Source: an uncultured Altererythrobacter sp. (GTDB taxonomy: Bacteria > Pseudomonadota > Alphaproteobacteria > Sphingomonadales > Sphingomonadaceae). From it: DNA of 64,000 nucleotides. The DNA lies in assembly GCA_946886565.1 (NCBI GenBank), contig CAMPIX010000007.1:88548-152547 (forward strand). The letters are read 5' to 3'. The translations under genes and the position numbers were made by a program. The notes below the pieces were generated by a model that was not told the DNA's origin, made no database searches, and was given only the letters and a program-made list of their open reading frames with translations. Of the stretch, positions 1-10,241 are shown piece after piece (positions within the stretch are counted from its first letter, which is position 1; each line of letters starts with the position of its first letter).

Positions 1-770
1 GAGATAAGATCGGGCGCCGGCTCCGCGTTCGCGCGCTGCATCCACAGCTGCTGGAAATAGGTCGCCATCTCCTTGAGGATGCCCTGCCGGAACTCGTCGA
101 GCTCGCGCACCATTGCGAGCTCGGTGTCGCCCGCCCAGTCGGACCAGAAGGTCAGCAGCCGGCGGTCCTCCCACGGGAAGCCGAACAGCATCGCGAGCAT
201 TCCGGTGGTCAGCTCGATCGAGACCGTGTCGACCCAGTCGAACACTTGCCCGCGCGGGAGCGAATCGAGCAGCTCGCCAGTGCGCTGGCGGATGTCGCCC
301 TCGAGCCGCTTCATCTCGGCCGGAGTGAACGCGGGGGCGACGGTGCGCCGCTGGCCGGTGTGCTTGGGCCGGTCCATCGCGATGAACATCGGCAGCTCGA
401 ACCGCTCGCGACCGAGCTCCTTCAGTTGCTCGTCGTCCAGCCGGTTGAGGATCGTGATCCCGCCGTGCTCCCAGCTCGAGGAGAACAGCTCGGGCAGCGA
501 CTCGACGTGCTGCACCGCCTTGTGCTGGACCACGTTCCAGTACGGGCCGACGGGGCTCTCGTCGACGTAGTGGATCGGGCCACGGCTGCGCATTTCGGCG
601 AAGATCGGCTGCCAGCGATCCTCGTAGTAGATGTCGCTGCGGCTGACGTCGAAGGGGTGCGGATGGTGCCACTGCTCCTCGGGATGCTGCGCCAGATGCT
701 CGCGCAGCGCGTCGACCGCGCTCGGGCTGGTGCGCCAGGTGGCAGGCGGCTCGGCGAACTGGGTAGCCAT
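1..770 (-). CDS. Cytochrome P450, CYP153-like alkane/fatty-acid hydroxylase (N-terminal part, truncated by window edge)
   Basis: The first 256 residues are visible; the heme-Cys half lies beyond the left edge. The sequence carries the blocks typical of CYP153: GPYWN at about residues 75-79, GGITI at 103-107, and a C-helix AMDRPKHTGQR at 131-141 whose His and Arg would contact heme propionates. CYP153 enzymes are soluble class I P450s that hydroxylate terminal carbons of alkanes or fatty acids, using a ferredoxin and an FAD ferredoxin reductase. A reductase of the right type is encoded at 4222-5448 on the same strand. The ATG at 768-770 starts the protein. Family is fairly sure; substrate is inferred. 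Confidence 0.88.
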   Translation of the reverse strand, partial: MATQFAEPPATWRTSPSAVDALREHLAQHPEEQWHHPHPFDVSRSDIYYEDRWQPIFAEMRSRGPIHYVDESPVGPYWNVVQHKAVQHVESLPELFSSSWEHGGITILNRLDDEQLKELGRERFELPMFIAMDRPKHTGQRRTVAPAFTPAEMKRLEGDIRQRTGELLDSLPRGQVFDWVDTVSIELTTGMLAMLFGFPWEDRRLLTFWSDWAGDTELAMVRELDEFRQGILKEMATYFQQLWMQRANAEPAPDLI

Positions 771-884
771 CGGCTGTCTCTCCTCGCCCGGAGTCTCGTC
801 GGTCCGGATCGAGGCTATCCTGCCGCTACTTACCGCCATGTCAATAGTGCGTTGCGATTTGCGACCTATCGTTGCGCCGCAGCG

Positions 885-2144
885 TTACGGGCGTGCGCTG
901 CTCGCGCCGGGGACTATCTCCGCCGCAACGTCGCCGGCTCGCCGCCAGAAGCGCTTCTTTCCGCTCGGCGCGGGACCCGATTTCATCACCCGCTTACGGA
1001 AAAGCCGCGCGCCGGTGCGCACGAAGACCGCGACTGCGAGCACCTGCCAGACCAGCGCCACCGCGTGCGGCCACAGCGCCGGCTCCTGCGCCGCGCGCGC
1101 GACCATCGCGTAAGGCGAGCTGAGCGGGAAGACGACCGCGAACAGTTCGACCGGCGAGCCGATGTCGGTCATCGCGAAGCTGGCGAGGAAGAACACCAGC
1201 AGTTGCAGGATCGTCGCCGGCATCGACATCGTCTGCACGTCGCGCACGGTCGGGGCCATCGATCCAATCGCGAGGAAGATCGAGCCGATCAGCAGGTAGG
1301 CCATCGCGAAATAGACCAGGAACAGCGCGACGAACATCGGCCAGCCGACCGCGGGCGGCGCGACCTGATCGAGCGCGCCCGTGGCGAGCACGATCGCGCC
1401 CGCCGTGCCGCCCCAGATCGCGATCCCCACGAAGCTGACCGCGAGCATCGCGAACAGCTTGCCGAGGAAGACCGCGTCCATCGGGATCGCCGCGGCGAGA
1501 ATCTCGATGATCTTGTTGCCCTTCTCCTCGACGAGGTTGGACATGACCATGCCCGCGAGCAGCATCGTCAGCAGGAACAGCAGCGTCAGCCCGCCGGTCG
1601 CGGTGGCGGCGTTGGCGGTGCGCTTGCTCGCGACCGTGGTTGCGGTGGGCGAGAGCGCGACTTCGGGATAGCGCGCGGCCGCCCCGCTCGCCTCGGCCGC
1701 GACCAGCGCGACCTCGCCCTCCCACTCCTCGATCCGGTCCGCGGTGCCGGTCAACGTCGGGGCGGCGAGCGTGCCGCCGAGCACCGCGGCGAAATTGCGC
1801 GTATCGTCGGCGAGCAGCGCGGCGGTCTCCCCCGCCTCGCCGGGATCGACGACCTCGATGTCGGGCATGCGCACGAGCTCGGTCAGCCGGGCGTGCGCGG
1901 CTGCGAAGGCCTGCGATTCGGTAGGCGTCAGCGCGACCGCGAGCCGCGGGCTGTCGGCCTTGTCCACGGCCTGACTGGTCAGAAATCCGGCCGCGCCGCT
2001 GATGCCGATGAAGAACAGCGGGCCGACCAGGAAAAACAGAAACGCCTTGCTGAACAGGATTGCGGTAAAATCGCGCCGCGCGATCACGAACGCCGCGCTC
2101 CACAGCGAGAGCCGCGACCTGGCGGTGTCGGTGGCCGTGCTCAT
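885..2144 (-). CDS. ABC transporter permease, ABC-2/NatB type
   Basis: A 419-residue membrane subunit. One transmembrane segment lies near residues 30-55, followed by a soluble extracytoplasmic loop of about 130 residues, then a cluster of five or so hydrophobic segments from about 185 to 390. That is the ABC-2/NatB topology. The motif NLVEEKGNKIIEIL ahead of the second membrane block is characteristic of the NatB group. The start overlaps the stop of the ATPase gene by 4 bp (ATGA), so the two are translationally coupled and form one exporter. Substrate is unknown; NatAB relatives export sodium ions or drugs. The C-terminus is basic and cytoplasmic. Confidence 0.9.
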   Translation of the reverse strand: MSTATDTARSRLSLWSAAFVIARRDFTAILFSKAFLFFLVGPLFFIGISGAAGFLTSQAVDKADSPRLAVALTPTESQAFAAAHARLTELVRMPDIEVVDPGEAGETAALLADDTRNFAAVLGGTLAAPTLTGTADRIEEWEGEVALVAAEASGAAARYPEVALSPTATTVASKRTANAATATGGLTLLFLLTMLLAGMVMSNLVEEKGNKIIEILAAAIPMDAVFLGKLFAMLAVSFVGIAIWGGTAGAIVLATGALDQVAPPAVGWPMFVALFLVYFAMAYLLIGSIFLAIGSMAPTVRDVQTMSMPATILQLLVFFLASFAMTDIGSPVELFAVVFPLSSPYAMVARAAQEPALWPHAVALVWQVLAVAVFVRTGARLFRKRVMKSGPAPSGKKRFWRRAGDVAAEIVPGASSARP

Positions 2145-3133
2145 CGATTCGCCTCCGCCGGGGTTTCCTCGTCGAGCGCGCGCGCCGCCGCCTCACCCGC
2201 GATGTGGACGAAGGCGTCGTGCAGCCCGGCGCGCTCGATCGAGAGCGAGAGGATCCCCGCCTCGCCCTCGATCAGCGCGCGCAGCAGCGGCTCGATTCCC
2301 GTTTCGGGGAGCGAGAAATGCCAGAAATCGCCCTCGCGCCGCGCGTCGGCGGGCAGCGCATCGCGCCAGCGGCCTTCGCGCGCGCGGGTCTCGAGGCGGA
2401 CTTGCGCGGGGATGCGGTCGCGCGCCGCGTCGACCGAGCCGGCGTAGGGGACCTTGCCGCCGGCGATGATCGCCACGTCGTCGCACAAGCGCTCGGCGTG
2501 GGCGATGACGTGGGTCGAAAAAATCACGGTCGTCCCCTTCTCCGCCAGCCCGCGAATCAAGACCTCGAGCTTGCCCTGATTGATCGCGTCGAGGCCCGAG
2601 AACGGCTCGTCGAGGATCACCAGCCGCGGCTCGTGCACCAGCGTGCCGAGCAGTTGCACGGTCTGCGCCATGCCCTTCGAAAGCTGGCGGATCTGCTTGT
2701 CGGCAGCATGGCCCAGGCCGTGGTTCTCGAGCAGCTCGCGCCCGTGCGTGCGGCCCTCGGCGAGCGGCACGCCGCGCAGCGCGCCCATGAACGCAATCGC
2801 CTCGACCGCCTTCATCGAGGGATAGAGCCCGCGTTCTTCGGGCAGGTAGCCGATCAGGCGCGCGATATCGTGCGGATCCTCGTGTCCGAACACACGGCGC
2901 ATGCCTTCGTCCGGGTCGATGATGCCCAGCAGCATGCGCAGCGTGGTGGTCTTGCCCGCGCCGTTGGGGCCGAGCACGCCGTAGATCGCGCCTTCGGGCA
3001 CCGTGAGATCGACCCCGTCGACCGCGGTCGTGCCCTCGAACCGCTTGACCAGCCCCCGCGCCTCGATCGCAAGACGCGAAGACGGCGCGCGGTCGTTGCT
3101 CCGTTGGTGCGGATCGCTTAGCGCCATGTCCAT
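2141..3133 (-). CDS. ABC transporter ATP-binding protein, NatA type
   Basis: The nucleotide-binding subunit for the permease that follows it. It has a Walker A GPNGAGKTT at about residues 55-63, a signature-like LSKGMAQ and a Walker B with LVILDEPFSGLD. A C-terminal extension of about 90 residues resembles the DUF4162 region common in NatA-like ATPases. The signature LSKGM departs from the canonical LSGGQ, as is usual in this subfamily. Two in-frame ATGs (3131-3133 and 3125-3127) could start it; the first is used here. It is divergent from queG with only 43 bp between starts, so the two promoters must overlap. Confidence 0.92.
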   Translation of the reverse strand: MDMALSDPHQRSNDRAPSSRLAIEARGLVKRFEGTTAVDGVDLTVPEGAIYGVLGPNGAGKTTTLRMLLGIIDPDEGMRRVFGHEDPHDIARLIGYLPEERGLYPSMKAVEAIAFMGALRGVPLAEGRTHGRELLENHGLGHAADKQIRQLSKGMAQTVQLLGTLVHEPRLVILDEPFSGLDAINQGKLEVLIRGLAEKGTTVIFSTHVIAHAERLCDDVAIIAGGKVPYAGSVDAARDRIPAQVRLETRAREGRWRDALPADARREGDFWHFSLPETGIEPLLRALIEGEAGILSLSIERAGLHDAFVHIAGEAAARALDEETPAEANR

Positions 3134-3176
3134 CCTACGCGGTTAGCCCCCGCGCCCGGCAAGGAGCAACCCCGGC

Positions 3177-4238
3177 GTGCCCGACGCGCGAGAAAATCCG
3201 GACTTGCGCGACGATCTGATCGCCGAGGCGAAGCGGCTGGGCTTCGTCGCGGTCGGGATCGCGCCCGCGGCGGACGATCCGTTGCGCGCGCACCGGCTGC
3301 GCGAATGGCTCGCTGCCGGGCACCACGGCACGATGGGCTGGATGGAGGATCGCGCCGAGGTGCGGCAGGGCCCCCAGGCGATGTGGCCCGCAGCGAGGAG
3401 CGTGATCGCGCTCGGCATGAGCTACGCGCCCGACCACGATCCGCTCGCGCTCGAAGGCGATCCGGAGCGCGCGCGCATCTCGGTCTATGCGCAAGGGCGC
3501 GACTATCACGACACGGTCAAGAAAGCGGCCAAGGCGCTCGCGCGGTGGCTGGTCGCGCGCGCGCCCGAGAGCGAGCTCAAGGTCTTCGTCGACACCGCAC
3601 CGGTGATGGAGAAGCCGCTCGGCGAAGCAGCGGGGATCGGCTGGCAGGGCAAGCACACCAACCTGGTCAGCCGCGAGCACGGCAGCTGGCTGTTCCTCGC
3701 CGCGATCTACACCACGCTTGCGATCGAACCCGACCAGCCGCACGCCGACAATTGCGGCTCGTGCCGCGCGTGTCAGGATGCCTGCCCGACCGACGCCTTT
3801 CCCGAGCCCTACCGGCTCGATGCGCGGCGCTGCATCTCCTACCTCACGATCGAGCACAAGGGGCCGATCCCGCAGGAATTCCGCAAGACGATCGGCAACC
3901 GCATCTACGGTTGCGACGATTGCCTCGCGGTGTGCCCGTGGAACAAGTTCGCCGACGCCGCGGCGCGCAACCGCGCCTTCCTGCCGCGCGCCGAGCTGGT
4001 GGCGCCGCGGCTCGAAGAGCTGCTCGCGCTCGACGATGCGGGGTTCCGCCAGCTCTTTTCGGGCTCGCCGATCAAGCGCATCGGCCGCAACCGTTTCGTG
4101 CGCAACTGCCTGATCGCGGCCGGGAACAGTGGAAATCGGACGCTGGTCGCTCAAATCGCGGAGTTGGCGAGCGATCCCGATCCAGTGATCGCCGAAGCTG
4201 CCGAATGGGCGTTGGGCGAGCTTACACCAGCGCCTTGA
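3177..4238 (+). CDS. queG: Epoxyqueuosine reductase
   Basis: QueG carries out the last step of queuosine synthesis in tRNA, reducing epoxyqueuosine with cobalamin and two [4Fe-4S] clusters. The 353-residue protein has cluster ligands C193, C196, C199 and C203 ([12 protein letters not shown]) and a second set at C219, C246, C249 and C253. The active-site Asp is in VDTAPV near residue 139. C-terminal HEAT-like sequence is present. The start is GTG at 3177, supported by AAGGAG at 3161-3166. Its last 17 bp overlap the 3' end of the convergent reductase gene. Confidence 0.95.
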   Translation: MPDARENPDLRDDLIAEAKRLGFVAVGIAPAADDPLRAHRLREWLAAGHHGTMGWMEDRAEVRQGPQAMWPAARSVIALGMSYAPDHDPLALEGDPERARISVYAQGRDYHDTVKKAAKALARWLVARAPESELKVFVDTAPVMEKPLGEAAGIGWQGKHTNLVSREHGSWLFLAAIYTTLAIEPDQPHADNCGSCRACQDACPTDAFPEPYRLDARRCISYLTIEHKGPIPQEFRKTIGNRIYGCDDCLAVCPWNKFADAAARNRAFLPRAELVAPRLEELLALDDAGFRQLFSGSPIKRIGRNRFVRNCLIAAGNSGNRTLVAQIAELASDPDPVIAEAAEWALGELTPAP

Positions 4239-5448
4239 GCGAGATTTCGGTGTCGGCGAGCGCCTCGCGGTCGGGCTTTACGCCGGCTTCGACCAGCTTG
4301 CGCCCCTGCGCGTAGTCCCTGGTGGCGTTCACGCAGTCGAGCGCGATCACGCGGCCTTCCTTGAGATAGACGATCGAGAATTTCCGCTCGGCCGGATCGC
4401 CGCGCAGCACGGTGTCGTCGTGATCGAGCGACAGCCCGACCGTTTGCAACCGCAGATCGTACTGGTTCGACCAGAACCACGGCACCGCCTTGTACGGCTG
4501 CGGATCGCCGCAGATAGACTTCGCGGCAGTGTTGGCCATGTCGTTCGCATTCTGGACCGATTCGAGCCGGATCACCGCGCCGTCGGCGTAGGGATTGGAA
4601 TGCGCCGCGCAGTCGCCGATCGCGTACACGTCCTCGAGCGAGGTGCGGCACAATTCGTCGACATCCACCCCGTTGGCGCCCGCCGCGCCCGCTGCGATCA
4701 GCGGACCGACCGAGGGCACGATGCCGATCCCGACCACCACCAGATCGGCGGGGATCACCTCGCCGCCCTCGAGCCCGACCCCGGTGACCTTCTCGCCGTC
4801 GCCCTCGATCCGGTCGACCGCGGCGTCGAGAATCACGTCGACGCCCTGTTTGCGATGCTCGTCCTCGTAGAAGCGCGACAGTTCCTCGCCCGCGACGCGC
4901 GCGAGCACGCGCGGCAGCGCCTCGACCACCGTGACCGCGCAGCCGAGCTTGCGCAGCACCGCGGCCGCCTCGAGCCCGATATAGCCGCCGCCCACCACGA
5001 CCGCGCGCTTCGCGCCCGCCCGGAGCTCGGCGATCATCCGGTCGACATCGGCGCGGGTGCGGACCGAATGCACGCCCGCGAGGTCGGCGCCCGAGCACGA
5101 CAGGCGGCGAGGATCGCCGCCCGCAGCCCAGATCAGCTTGCCGTAGCCGAGCCGGCTCTCGTCGGAGAACTCGAGCTCGTGCGCCTGCGGATCGACCGCG
5201 ACCACCGAGGTCCTGAGCCGCAGCGCGATGTCCTTGTCGGCCCAGAACTGCGGCGGGCGCAGGCAGATGCGCTCGAACGGCTTCTCGCCCGCGAGGTATT
5301 CCTTCGACAGCGGCGGCCGCTCGTAGGGCGGTTCGCTCTCGCGCCCGATCATCGCGATCGAGCCGGTGAAGCCGTGCTGGCGCAGGGCGATGGCGGCCTG
5401 CGCGCCGCCGTGCCCGGTGCCGACGATGACGATGTCCGCGCGTTCCAT
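4222..5448 (-). CDS. NAD(P)H:ferredoxin reductase, FAD-dependent (putidaredoxin/rhodocoxin reductase type)
   Basis: A 408-residue pyridine-nucleotide-disulfide-fold flavoprotein. An FAD-binding [10 protein letters not shown] lies at residues 11-20, the second NAD-binding [14 protein letters not shown] near 150, and the FAD C-terminal signature VYAIGDCA near 280. The C-terminal reductase domain matches the putidaredoxin-reductase group rather than glutathione reductases. No redox-active CxxxxC is seen. Such enzymes pass electrons from NAD(P)H to a [2Fe-2S] ferredoxin and on to P450s; the CYP153 at the window start is the obvious client, with the ferredoxin gene perhaps lying left of the window. 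The partnership is inferred. Confidence 0.88.
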   Translation of the reverse strand: MERADIVIVGTGHGGAQAAIALRQHGFTGSIAMIGRESEPPYERPPLSKEYLAGEKPFERICLRPPQFWADKDIALRLRTSVVAVDPQAHELEFSDESRLGYGKLIWAAGGDPRRLSCSGADLAGVHSVRTRADVDRMIAELRAGAKRAVVVGGGYIGLEAAAVLRKLGCAVTVVEALPRVLARVAGEELSRFYEDEHRKQGVDVILDAAVDRIEGDGEKVTGVGLEGGEVIPADLVVVGIGIVPSVGPLIAAGAAGANGVDVDELCRTSLEDVYAIGDCAAHSNPYADGAVIRLESVQNANDMANTAAKSICGDPQPYKAVPWFWSNQYDLRLQTVGLSLDHDDTVLRGDPAERKFSIVYLKEGRVIALDCVNATRDYAQGRKLVEAGVKPDREALADTEISLKALV

Positions 5449-5466
5449 GGGTCGCGGGGTTTGGAC

Positions 5467-5495
5467 AAAACCGCCGCCGGGTCAACCCCGGCGGC
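5467..5495 (-). terminator. Rho-independent terminator after NAD-glutamate dehydrogenase
   Basis: On the minus strand the 9-bp stem GCCGCCGGG/CCCGGCGGC, with a 5-nt loop, begins 22 bp past the dehydrogenase stop. It is followed by GG and a run of four T. Confidence 0.65.
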
Positions 5496-5516
5496 ATTCC
5501 GGCGAAACTGGAAAAA

Positions 5517-8500
5517 CTACCGCCCGAGCAAGTTGCGTGCCTGGCTGGCGATCTGCGCGAGCATCGCTGGCGCGACCTCGCCCTGGGCCTGCGCCCGCCC
5601 GATCATCGTGCGGAACTGGCGGATCGCCGCAGCGTGCTCGTCCGCCCAGGTTGCGACCGCGCCAAGCGGATCGCTCTTGGCCCCCTTGCGGCGCGAAAGC
5701 CGGCGCAGGAAATCGAGCCGCATCTGCTGGAAATCGCGCGACAGGCCGGCCACGAGCAGCCGCTCCCACACGTCCGAGGGGTTCATCAGCGCCGAGGTGC
5801 TCTGCGCCCAGTCGAGGCCGATCCGTTCGCCCAGGTCGGTGAACGCCGCGGTCAGCGAGCGAGCGTCGATCTCGGCAGCCCGGGACAGCGACGCGAGCCC
5901 GATCGCGCCGTCGAGATCGTAGAGATGCGTCACTTGCGCAGCGAGCTTTTCGGGCGCGCCCATTTCGACGAATTCGGCCTTGAGCTTGTCCGATTGTCTG
6001 ATCGAGGCCCTGGTCAGCAATTCGTCGGTGCCGGTTGATAGCTGTGCGACACGCTTCTGCAGGCTTTCGATCAGCTCGCTCGGGGGCGTAGTGCTGGCGC
6101 CGACCCGGATGAGATCGGCCATCTGGCTGCGCAGCGCGCCGGCGGTGTGGCGAAACAGATGGAGGCGCGCATCCTCGGGCATATCGGCCGTTTCCAGCTC
6201 GGCCCACAACGCGCCCACGTTGAACAGCTTCTCGGCAGCGACGAACGATGCGGTGACGTCGGCGAGGCCGACGCCTTCCTCTTCCGACAGCTCGAACGCA
6301 TGGATGAGCCCCATCCGGTTGACGAACAGGTTGGCGAGCGAGGTGGCCACGATCTCGCGCCGTAGCTGATGCCCCTCGATCTGGCGCCGATAGGACTTGC
6401 GCATGGCCGACGGGAAATAGGCGAACAGCAGATCGCCGAGGCTCGGATCGTCGGGCAACGATGTCTGCTCGATCGCATCCTGAAGAACCAGCTTGGTGGA
6501 CGACAGCAGCACGGCGAGTTCAGGCCGGGTCAGCCCGATGCCTTCACCGGCTCGACGGGCCAGATTCTCGGTCGAGGCCAGGCCTTCGGTCTGCCGGTCG
6601 AGCGCGCCCTTGTCCTCGAGCCTTTCGATGAGCTGCAATTGAGTGGCGACCGCGGGCGCGCCGCCCGCTTCGGCGATCGACAACGCCAACGCCTGGAGCC
6701 GGTTGCTCTCCAGCACCAGATGGGCGACCTCGTCGGTCATCGATTGGAGCAGCGCATTGCGCTTCCGGGTCGACAGCTTGCCGGTCCGCACCGCCGCGGC
6801 GAGCGCGATCTTGATGTTTACCTCGTTGTCCGAGCAATTCACGCCTGCGGCGTTGTCGATGAAGTCGGTGTTGATGCGTCCGCCGCCCAGCGCGAATTCG
6901 ATCCGGCCCGCCTGAGTGGTGCCGAGGTTGGCGCCTTCGCCGATGACCTTGGCCCGCACCTCGGCCGCATCGACCCGCAGCGTGTCGTTCGCCGGATCGC
7001 CGACCTGGACGTTGTTCTCGAGGCTGCTCTTTACGTAAGTTCCGATGCCGCCGAACCAGATCAGATCGATCTCGGCCTTGAGGATCGCCGAGATCAACGC
7101 CTCGGGCTCCATTTCCCTGGCTTCGACGCCGAGCAGCTTGCGCGCCGCCGACGACAGCGGAATGCGCTTCATCGCGCGCGAGAACACTCCGCCGCCCTTC
7201 GAGATAAGCGCGGTGTCGTAGTCCTCCCAGCTCGAGGCCGGCAGGTCGAACAGGCGTTGGCGCTCGGCCCAGCTTGCTGCCGGATCCGGATCGGGGTCGA
7301 TGAAGATATGACGGTGGTCGAACGCGGCGACCAGCTTGATCGCCTTCGACAGCAACATGCCGTTGCCGAACACATCGCCCGACATGTCGCCGCAGCCGAC
7401 TGCGCGCACCGGTTCGCTCTGCACGTCGACGCCCATTTCGCGGAAATGCCGCTGGACCGAAACCCACGCGCCGCGCGCGGTGATGCCCATCGCCTTGTGG
7501 TCGTAGCCGTTCGAGCCGCCACTCGCGAAAGCGTCGTCGAGCCAGAAGCCCTGGCTCTGCGCAATCGCGTTGGCGATGTCGGAGAAGCGCGCAGTGCCTT
7601 TGTCCGCGGCGACCACGAAGTAGGGATCGTCGCCGTCGTGGATCACCACGCGCTCGGGGTGAACGACCTCGTCGCCCGCGATATTGTCGGTGACCGACAG
7701 CAGCGTGCGGATGAACAGCTCGTAGCTCGCCTGTCCCTCGGCCGCCCAGCCCGCGCGGTCCTTGTCGGGCGCGGGGAGCTGCTTGGGGTAGAACCCGCCC
7801 TTGGCGCCGGTCGGCACGATGACGGCGTTCTTGACCCGCTGCGCTTTCATCAGACCCAGGATTTCCGTGCGGAAGTCGTCACGCCGGTCGGACCAGCGCA
7901 GGCCGCCGCGCGCGACCGGGCCGGCGCGCAGGTGAATGCCCTCGACGCGGCGGGAATAGACGAAGATCTCGCGCCACGGAATCGGCTTGGGCAGGCCGGG
8001 CACGAGCTGCGAGTCGATCTTGAACGCCAGCGCCTCCTGGCCGGCCGCCGCGAAGGCATTGGTGCGCAGGATCGATCCGATCACGGCGTGGTAGAGGCGC
8101 AGCAGCCGGTCGTCGTTGATCGCGGCCACACGGGCGAGGCCCTGCCTGATCGCGTCCTCGCATTCCTTCGTCGCGGCTCCGCGGTCGCCGGCGAAATCGG
8201 GATCGTGGCGCGCGGCGAACAACCGGACGAGCGCGCGGGTTACTCCCGGCGCGCGGTCGAGAGCATCGACCACTGTGTAGATCGTGAAGCTGACCCCGGC
8301 CTGACGCAGATAGCGGTAGAACGCGCGCAGCCAGTTCGCCTCGTCCGCACTGAGCGCAGCGCCGACCACCAGCCGGTTGAACGGATCGTCCTCCGCCCAG
8401 CCGTTGAGCACGGCGGCGATCGCCGCCTCGATCGCCTCGGCGCGCTCGAGCAGCGGGCCGATGGTGTCGCCTTCGGGCAGCGCGAGCGTGAAGTCGTGGA

Positions 8501-10241
8501 TCGTGCCGAGCCGGCCCTCGTCGAGCGGGGTGGGGATTTCCGCGAGCACGCGGAAGCCGAAATTCTCGAGCGCGGGCACCGCGTCGGACAACGGCAGCGC
8601 GCCTTCGTGCTCGTAGATCTTGAGCCGCAATTGCGCTTCGGTGTCGCCTTCGAACGCATAGAGGCGCGCGTCGCGCTGCGATGCGGCGGTGTTCGGCGCG
8701 TCGGAATCGACCGTCGAGAGATGGCGCATGCGCGCGATGTCGAGTGCGGCTTCGGCAGGGCCGTAATCGGTGCGGTAGGCGACGGGAAACGCTTCGGCGA
8801 AGCGGGTCGCGACCGCTGCGGCGCGGCCTGGCTCCATATGCTCGCCGAGTTCGCTCTCGACCGCTTCTGCCCAGCCGCGCAGCATCCTCTGCAGCCGGGC
8901 CTCGAGTTCGGCCTCCGGCGTGGCGACCTGCCCGCCGCGCAAGTCGAGCACGAAACGCAGCATCGCGAGGTTGCCGCCTTCGACCTGCAGGCTCCAGTCG
9001 AGCATCGTCGCCCCGGCGCCTTCCTCGAGCAGATCCTCGATCCGGTGGCGCACCTGCGTCGCCAGCATGTCGCGCGGCATCCACACGAAGGCGAACAGGT
9101 GGCGCGCGAGCGGCGCCTCGACCAGAGCAAGCCGCGGGCGCGGGCGATCGACGAGGCTCATCATCGCGGTCGCGACGCGCTCGATGTCCTTGTCCGAGAA
9201 GCCGATGACCAGATCGTGCGGCAGCGCGTGCAAGGCGTGCACCAGCGCTTTTCCGGCATGGCCCGAGGCGTCGAAGCCGAACTTGTCCATCAGCCCCGAG
9301 ACTTGCGCCCGCAGACGCGGAACCTGGGTCGGCGCAGCGGCGAGCGCGGCGCTGGTCCACACCCCGGCATGGATCGAAAGCGCGACGACTTCGCCGTCTT
9401 CGCGCAGCGGAACGATGAACAGGTCGAGCGGCACGCGGCGGTGGACGTTGGAGACCCGGTTGGCCTTGATGATCAGCAGCTCGCGTCCGTCGTCGGCCGG
9501 GCCGAACCAATCGAATGCGCGCTCGTAGGATGGATCGGCGAGGATCTGCCTGGCGCTCTTGCGGCAGATGCCGAGCAGGCCCGAATGGCTGCCGTCGCGA
9601 TGGCGCGTGAGGTGGCCGAGCTGGGTCAGCATTCCGCCTTCGAGCCAGCGAAGCAGTTCGGCGCCCTCGGCATCGTCGATCCGCGCGGCGTCCTCGCGCA
9701 TCGCCTCGCGCATCTTGGGCCAGTCGGCGACCGCAGCGTGGACATCGGCCAGCGTCGCGCGCAGCGCGCGCTCGAGCTCGCGCCGCTGGCGTGCGTCGAT
9801 CCGTACGGTTTCGACGTAGATCATCGACTCGCGCCGGGTATCGTCGCCCCGCTTGGCCGCAATATCCTCGAGCGTGCCATCGCCGTCGCGGCGCACGTGC
9901 ACCACAGGGTGGACGAGCCGGTCGATCGCGAGCCCCTGCGCGGCGATCGTCGCGGCGACCGAATCGACTAGGAAGGGCATATCGTCGTTGACCAGCGCGA
10001 TGCGCATGAAACGGCGCTCTTCGGTCGCCGAAGCAAGCGCGATCGATGCTTCGCCGCGCTCGCGCCGCGCCGCCGCTTCGAGCATGAACTGGGCCGCCTC
10101 GCGCACCTTCTCTTTCGCGAACGGGGTGTCGCCGGGCAGAAGCGAATCGCAGATCCGCTCGGTCAAGGCTTTTGCGAGGGCCGGGCTGACGGCCGGCGGA
10201 CGGCGGGACTTGTCGGAAGACGCGGCGGCTTTGGAACCCAT
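5517..10241 (-). CDS. NAD-specific glutamate dehydrogenase, large (about 180 kDa) type
   Basis: A 1,574-residue enzyme of the L_180 class, which converts glutamate plus NAD to 2-oxoglutarate, NADH and ammonia in catabolism. A long N-terminal regulatory half with ACT-like segments precedes the catalytic domain. The diagnostic block RGGLRWSDRRDDFRTE is followed closely by PTGAKGGFYPKQ, which holds the substrate-binding and catalytic lysines, and later by the dinucleotide-binding region. The ATG at 10241 gives the N-terminus MGSKAAASSDK; 32 further upstream codons are open but look non-coding. A hairpin terminator follows the stop. It stands alone, with no visible operon partner. Confidence 0.95.
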   Translation of the reverse strand: MGSKAAASSDKSRRPPAVSPALAKALTERICDSLLPGDTPFAKEKVREAAQFMLEAAARRERGEASIALASATEERRFMRIALVNDDMPFLVDSVAATIAAQGLAIDRLVHPVVHVRRDGDGTLEDIAAKRGDDTRRESMIYVETVRIDARQRRELERALRATLADVHAAVADWPKMREAMREDAARIDDAEGAELLRWLEGGMLTQLGHLTRHRDGSHSGLLGICRKSARQILADPSYERAFDWFGPADDGRELLIIKANRVSNVHRRVPLDLFIVPLREDGEVVALSIHAGVWTSAALAAAPTQVPRLRAQVSGLMDKFGFDASGHAGKALVHALHALPHDLVIGFSDKDIERVATAMMSLVDRPRPRLALVEAPLARHLFAFVWMPRDMLATQVRHRIEDLLEEGAGATMLDWSLQVEGGNLAMLRFVLDLRGGQVATPEAELEARLQRMLRGWAEAVESELGEHMEPGRAAAVATRFAEAFPVAYRTDYGPAEAALDIARMRHLSTVDSDAPNTAASQRDARLYAFEGDTEAQLRLKIYEHEGALPLSDAVPALENFGFRVLAEIPTPLDEGRLGTIHDFTLALPEGDTIGPLLERAEAIEAAIAAVLNGWAEDDPFNRLVVGAALSADEANWLRAFYRYLRQAGVSFTIYTVVDALDRAPGVTRALVRLFAARHDPDFAGDRGAATKECEDAIRQGLARVAAINDDRLLRLYHAVIGSILRTNAFAAAGQEALAFKIDSQLVPGLPKPIPWREIFVYSRRVEGIHLRAGPVARGGLRWSDRRDDFRTEILGLMKAQRVKNAVIVPTGAKGGFYPKQLPAPDKDRAGWAAEGQASYELFIRTLLSVTDNIAGDEVVHPERVVIHDGDDPYFVVAADKGTARFSDIANAIAQSQGFWLDDAFASGGSNGYDHKAMGITARGAWVSVQRHFREMGVDVQSEPVRAVGCGDMSGDVFGNGMLLSKAIKLVAAFDHRHIFIDPDPDPAASWAERQRLFDLPASSWEDYDTALISKGGGVFSRAMKRIPLSSAARKLLGVEAREMEPEALISAILKAEIDLIWFGGIGTYVKSSLENNVQVGDPANDTLRVDAAEVRAKVIGEGANLGTTQAGRIEFALGGGRINTDFIDNAAGVNCSDNEVNIKIALAAAVRTGKLSTRKRNALLQSMTDEVAHLVLESNRLQALALSIAEAGGAPAVATQLQLIERLEDKGALDRQTEGLASTENLARRAGEGIGLTRPELAVLLSSTKLVLQDAIEQTSLPDDPSLGDLLFAYFPSAMRKSYRRQIEGHQLRREIVATSLANLFVNRMGLIHAFELSEEEGVGLADVTASFVAAEKLFNVGALWAELETADMPEDARLHLFRHTAGALRSQMADLIRVGASTTPPSELIESLQKRVAQLSTGTDELLTRASIRQSDKLKAEFVEMGAPEKLAAQVTHLYDLDGAIGLASLSRAAEIDARSLTAAFTDLGERIGLDWAQSTSALMNPSDVWERLLVAGLSRDFQQMRLDFLRRLSRRKGAKSDPLGAVATWADEHAAAIRQFRTMIGRAQAQGEVAPAMLAQIASQARNLLGR

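Noticed and set aside
246..2447. A 733-codon frame opposite the P450 and ABC permease
   Set aside because: Arg/Glu/Asp-rich shadow with no motif; the minus-strand genes there are complete and recognisable.
6369..9971. A 1,200-codon open frame antisense to NAD-glutamate dehydrogenase
   Set aside because: The sense strand holds all dehydrogenase motifs; the antisense product resembles no protein and has shadow-type composition.
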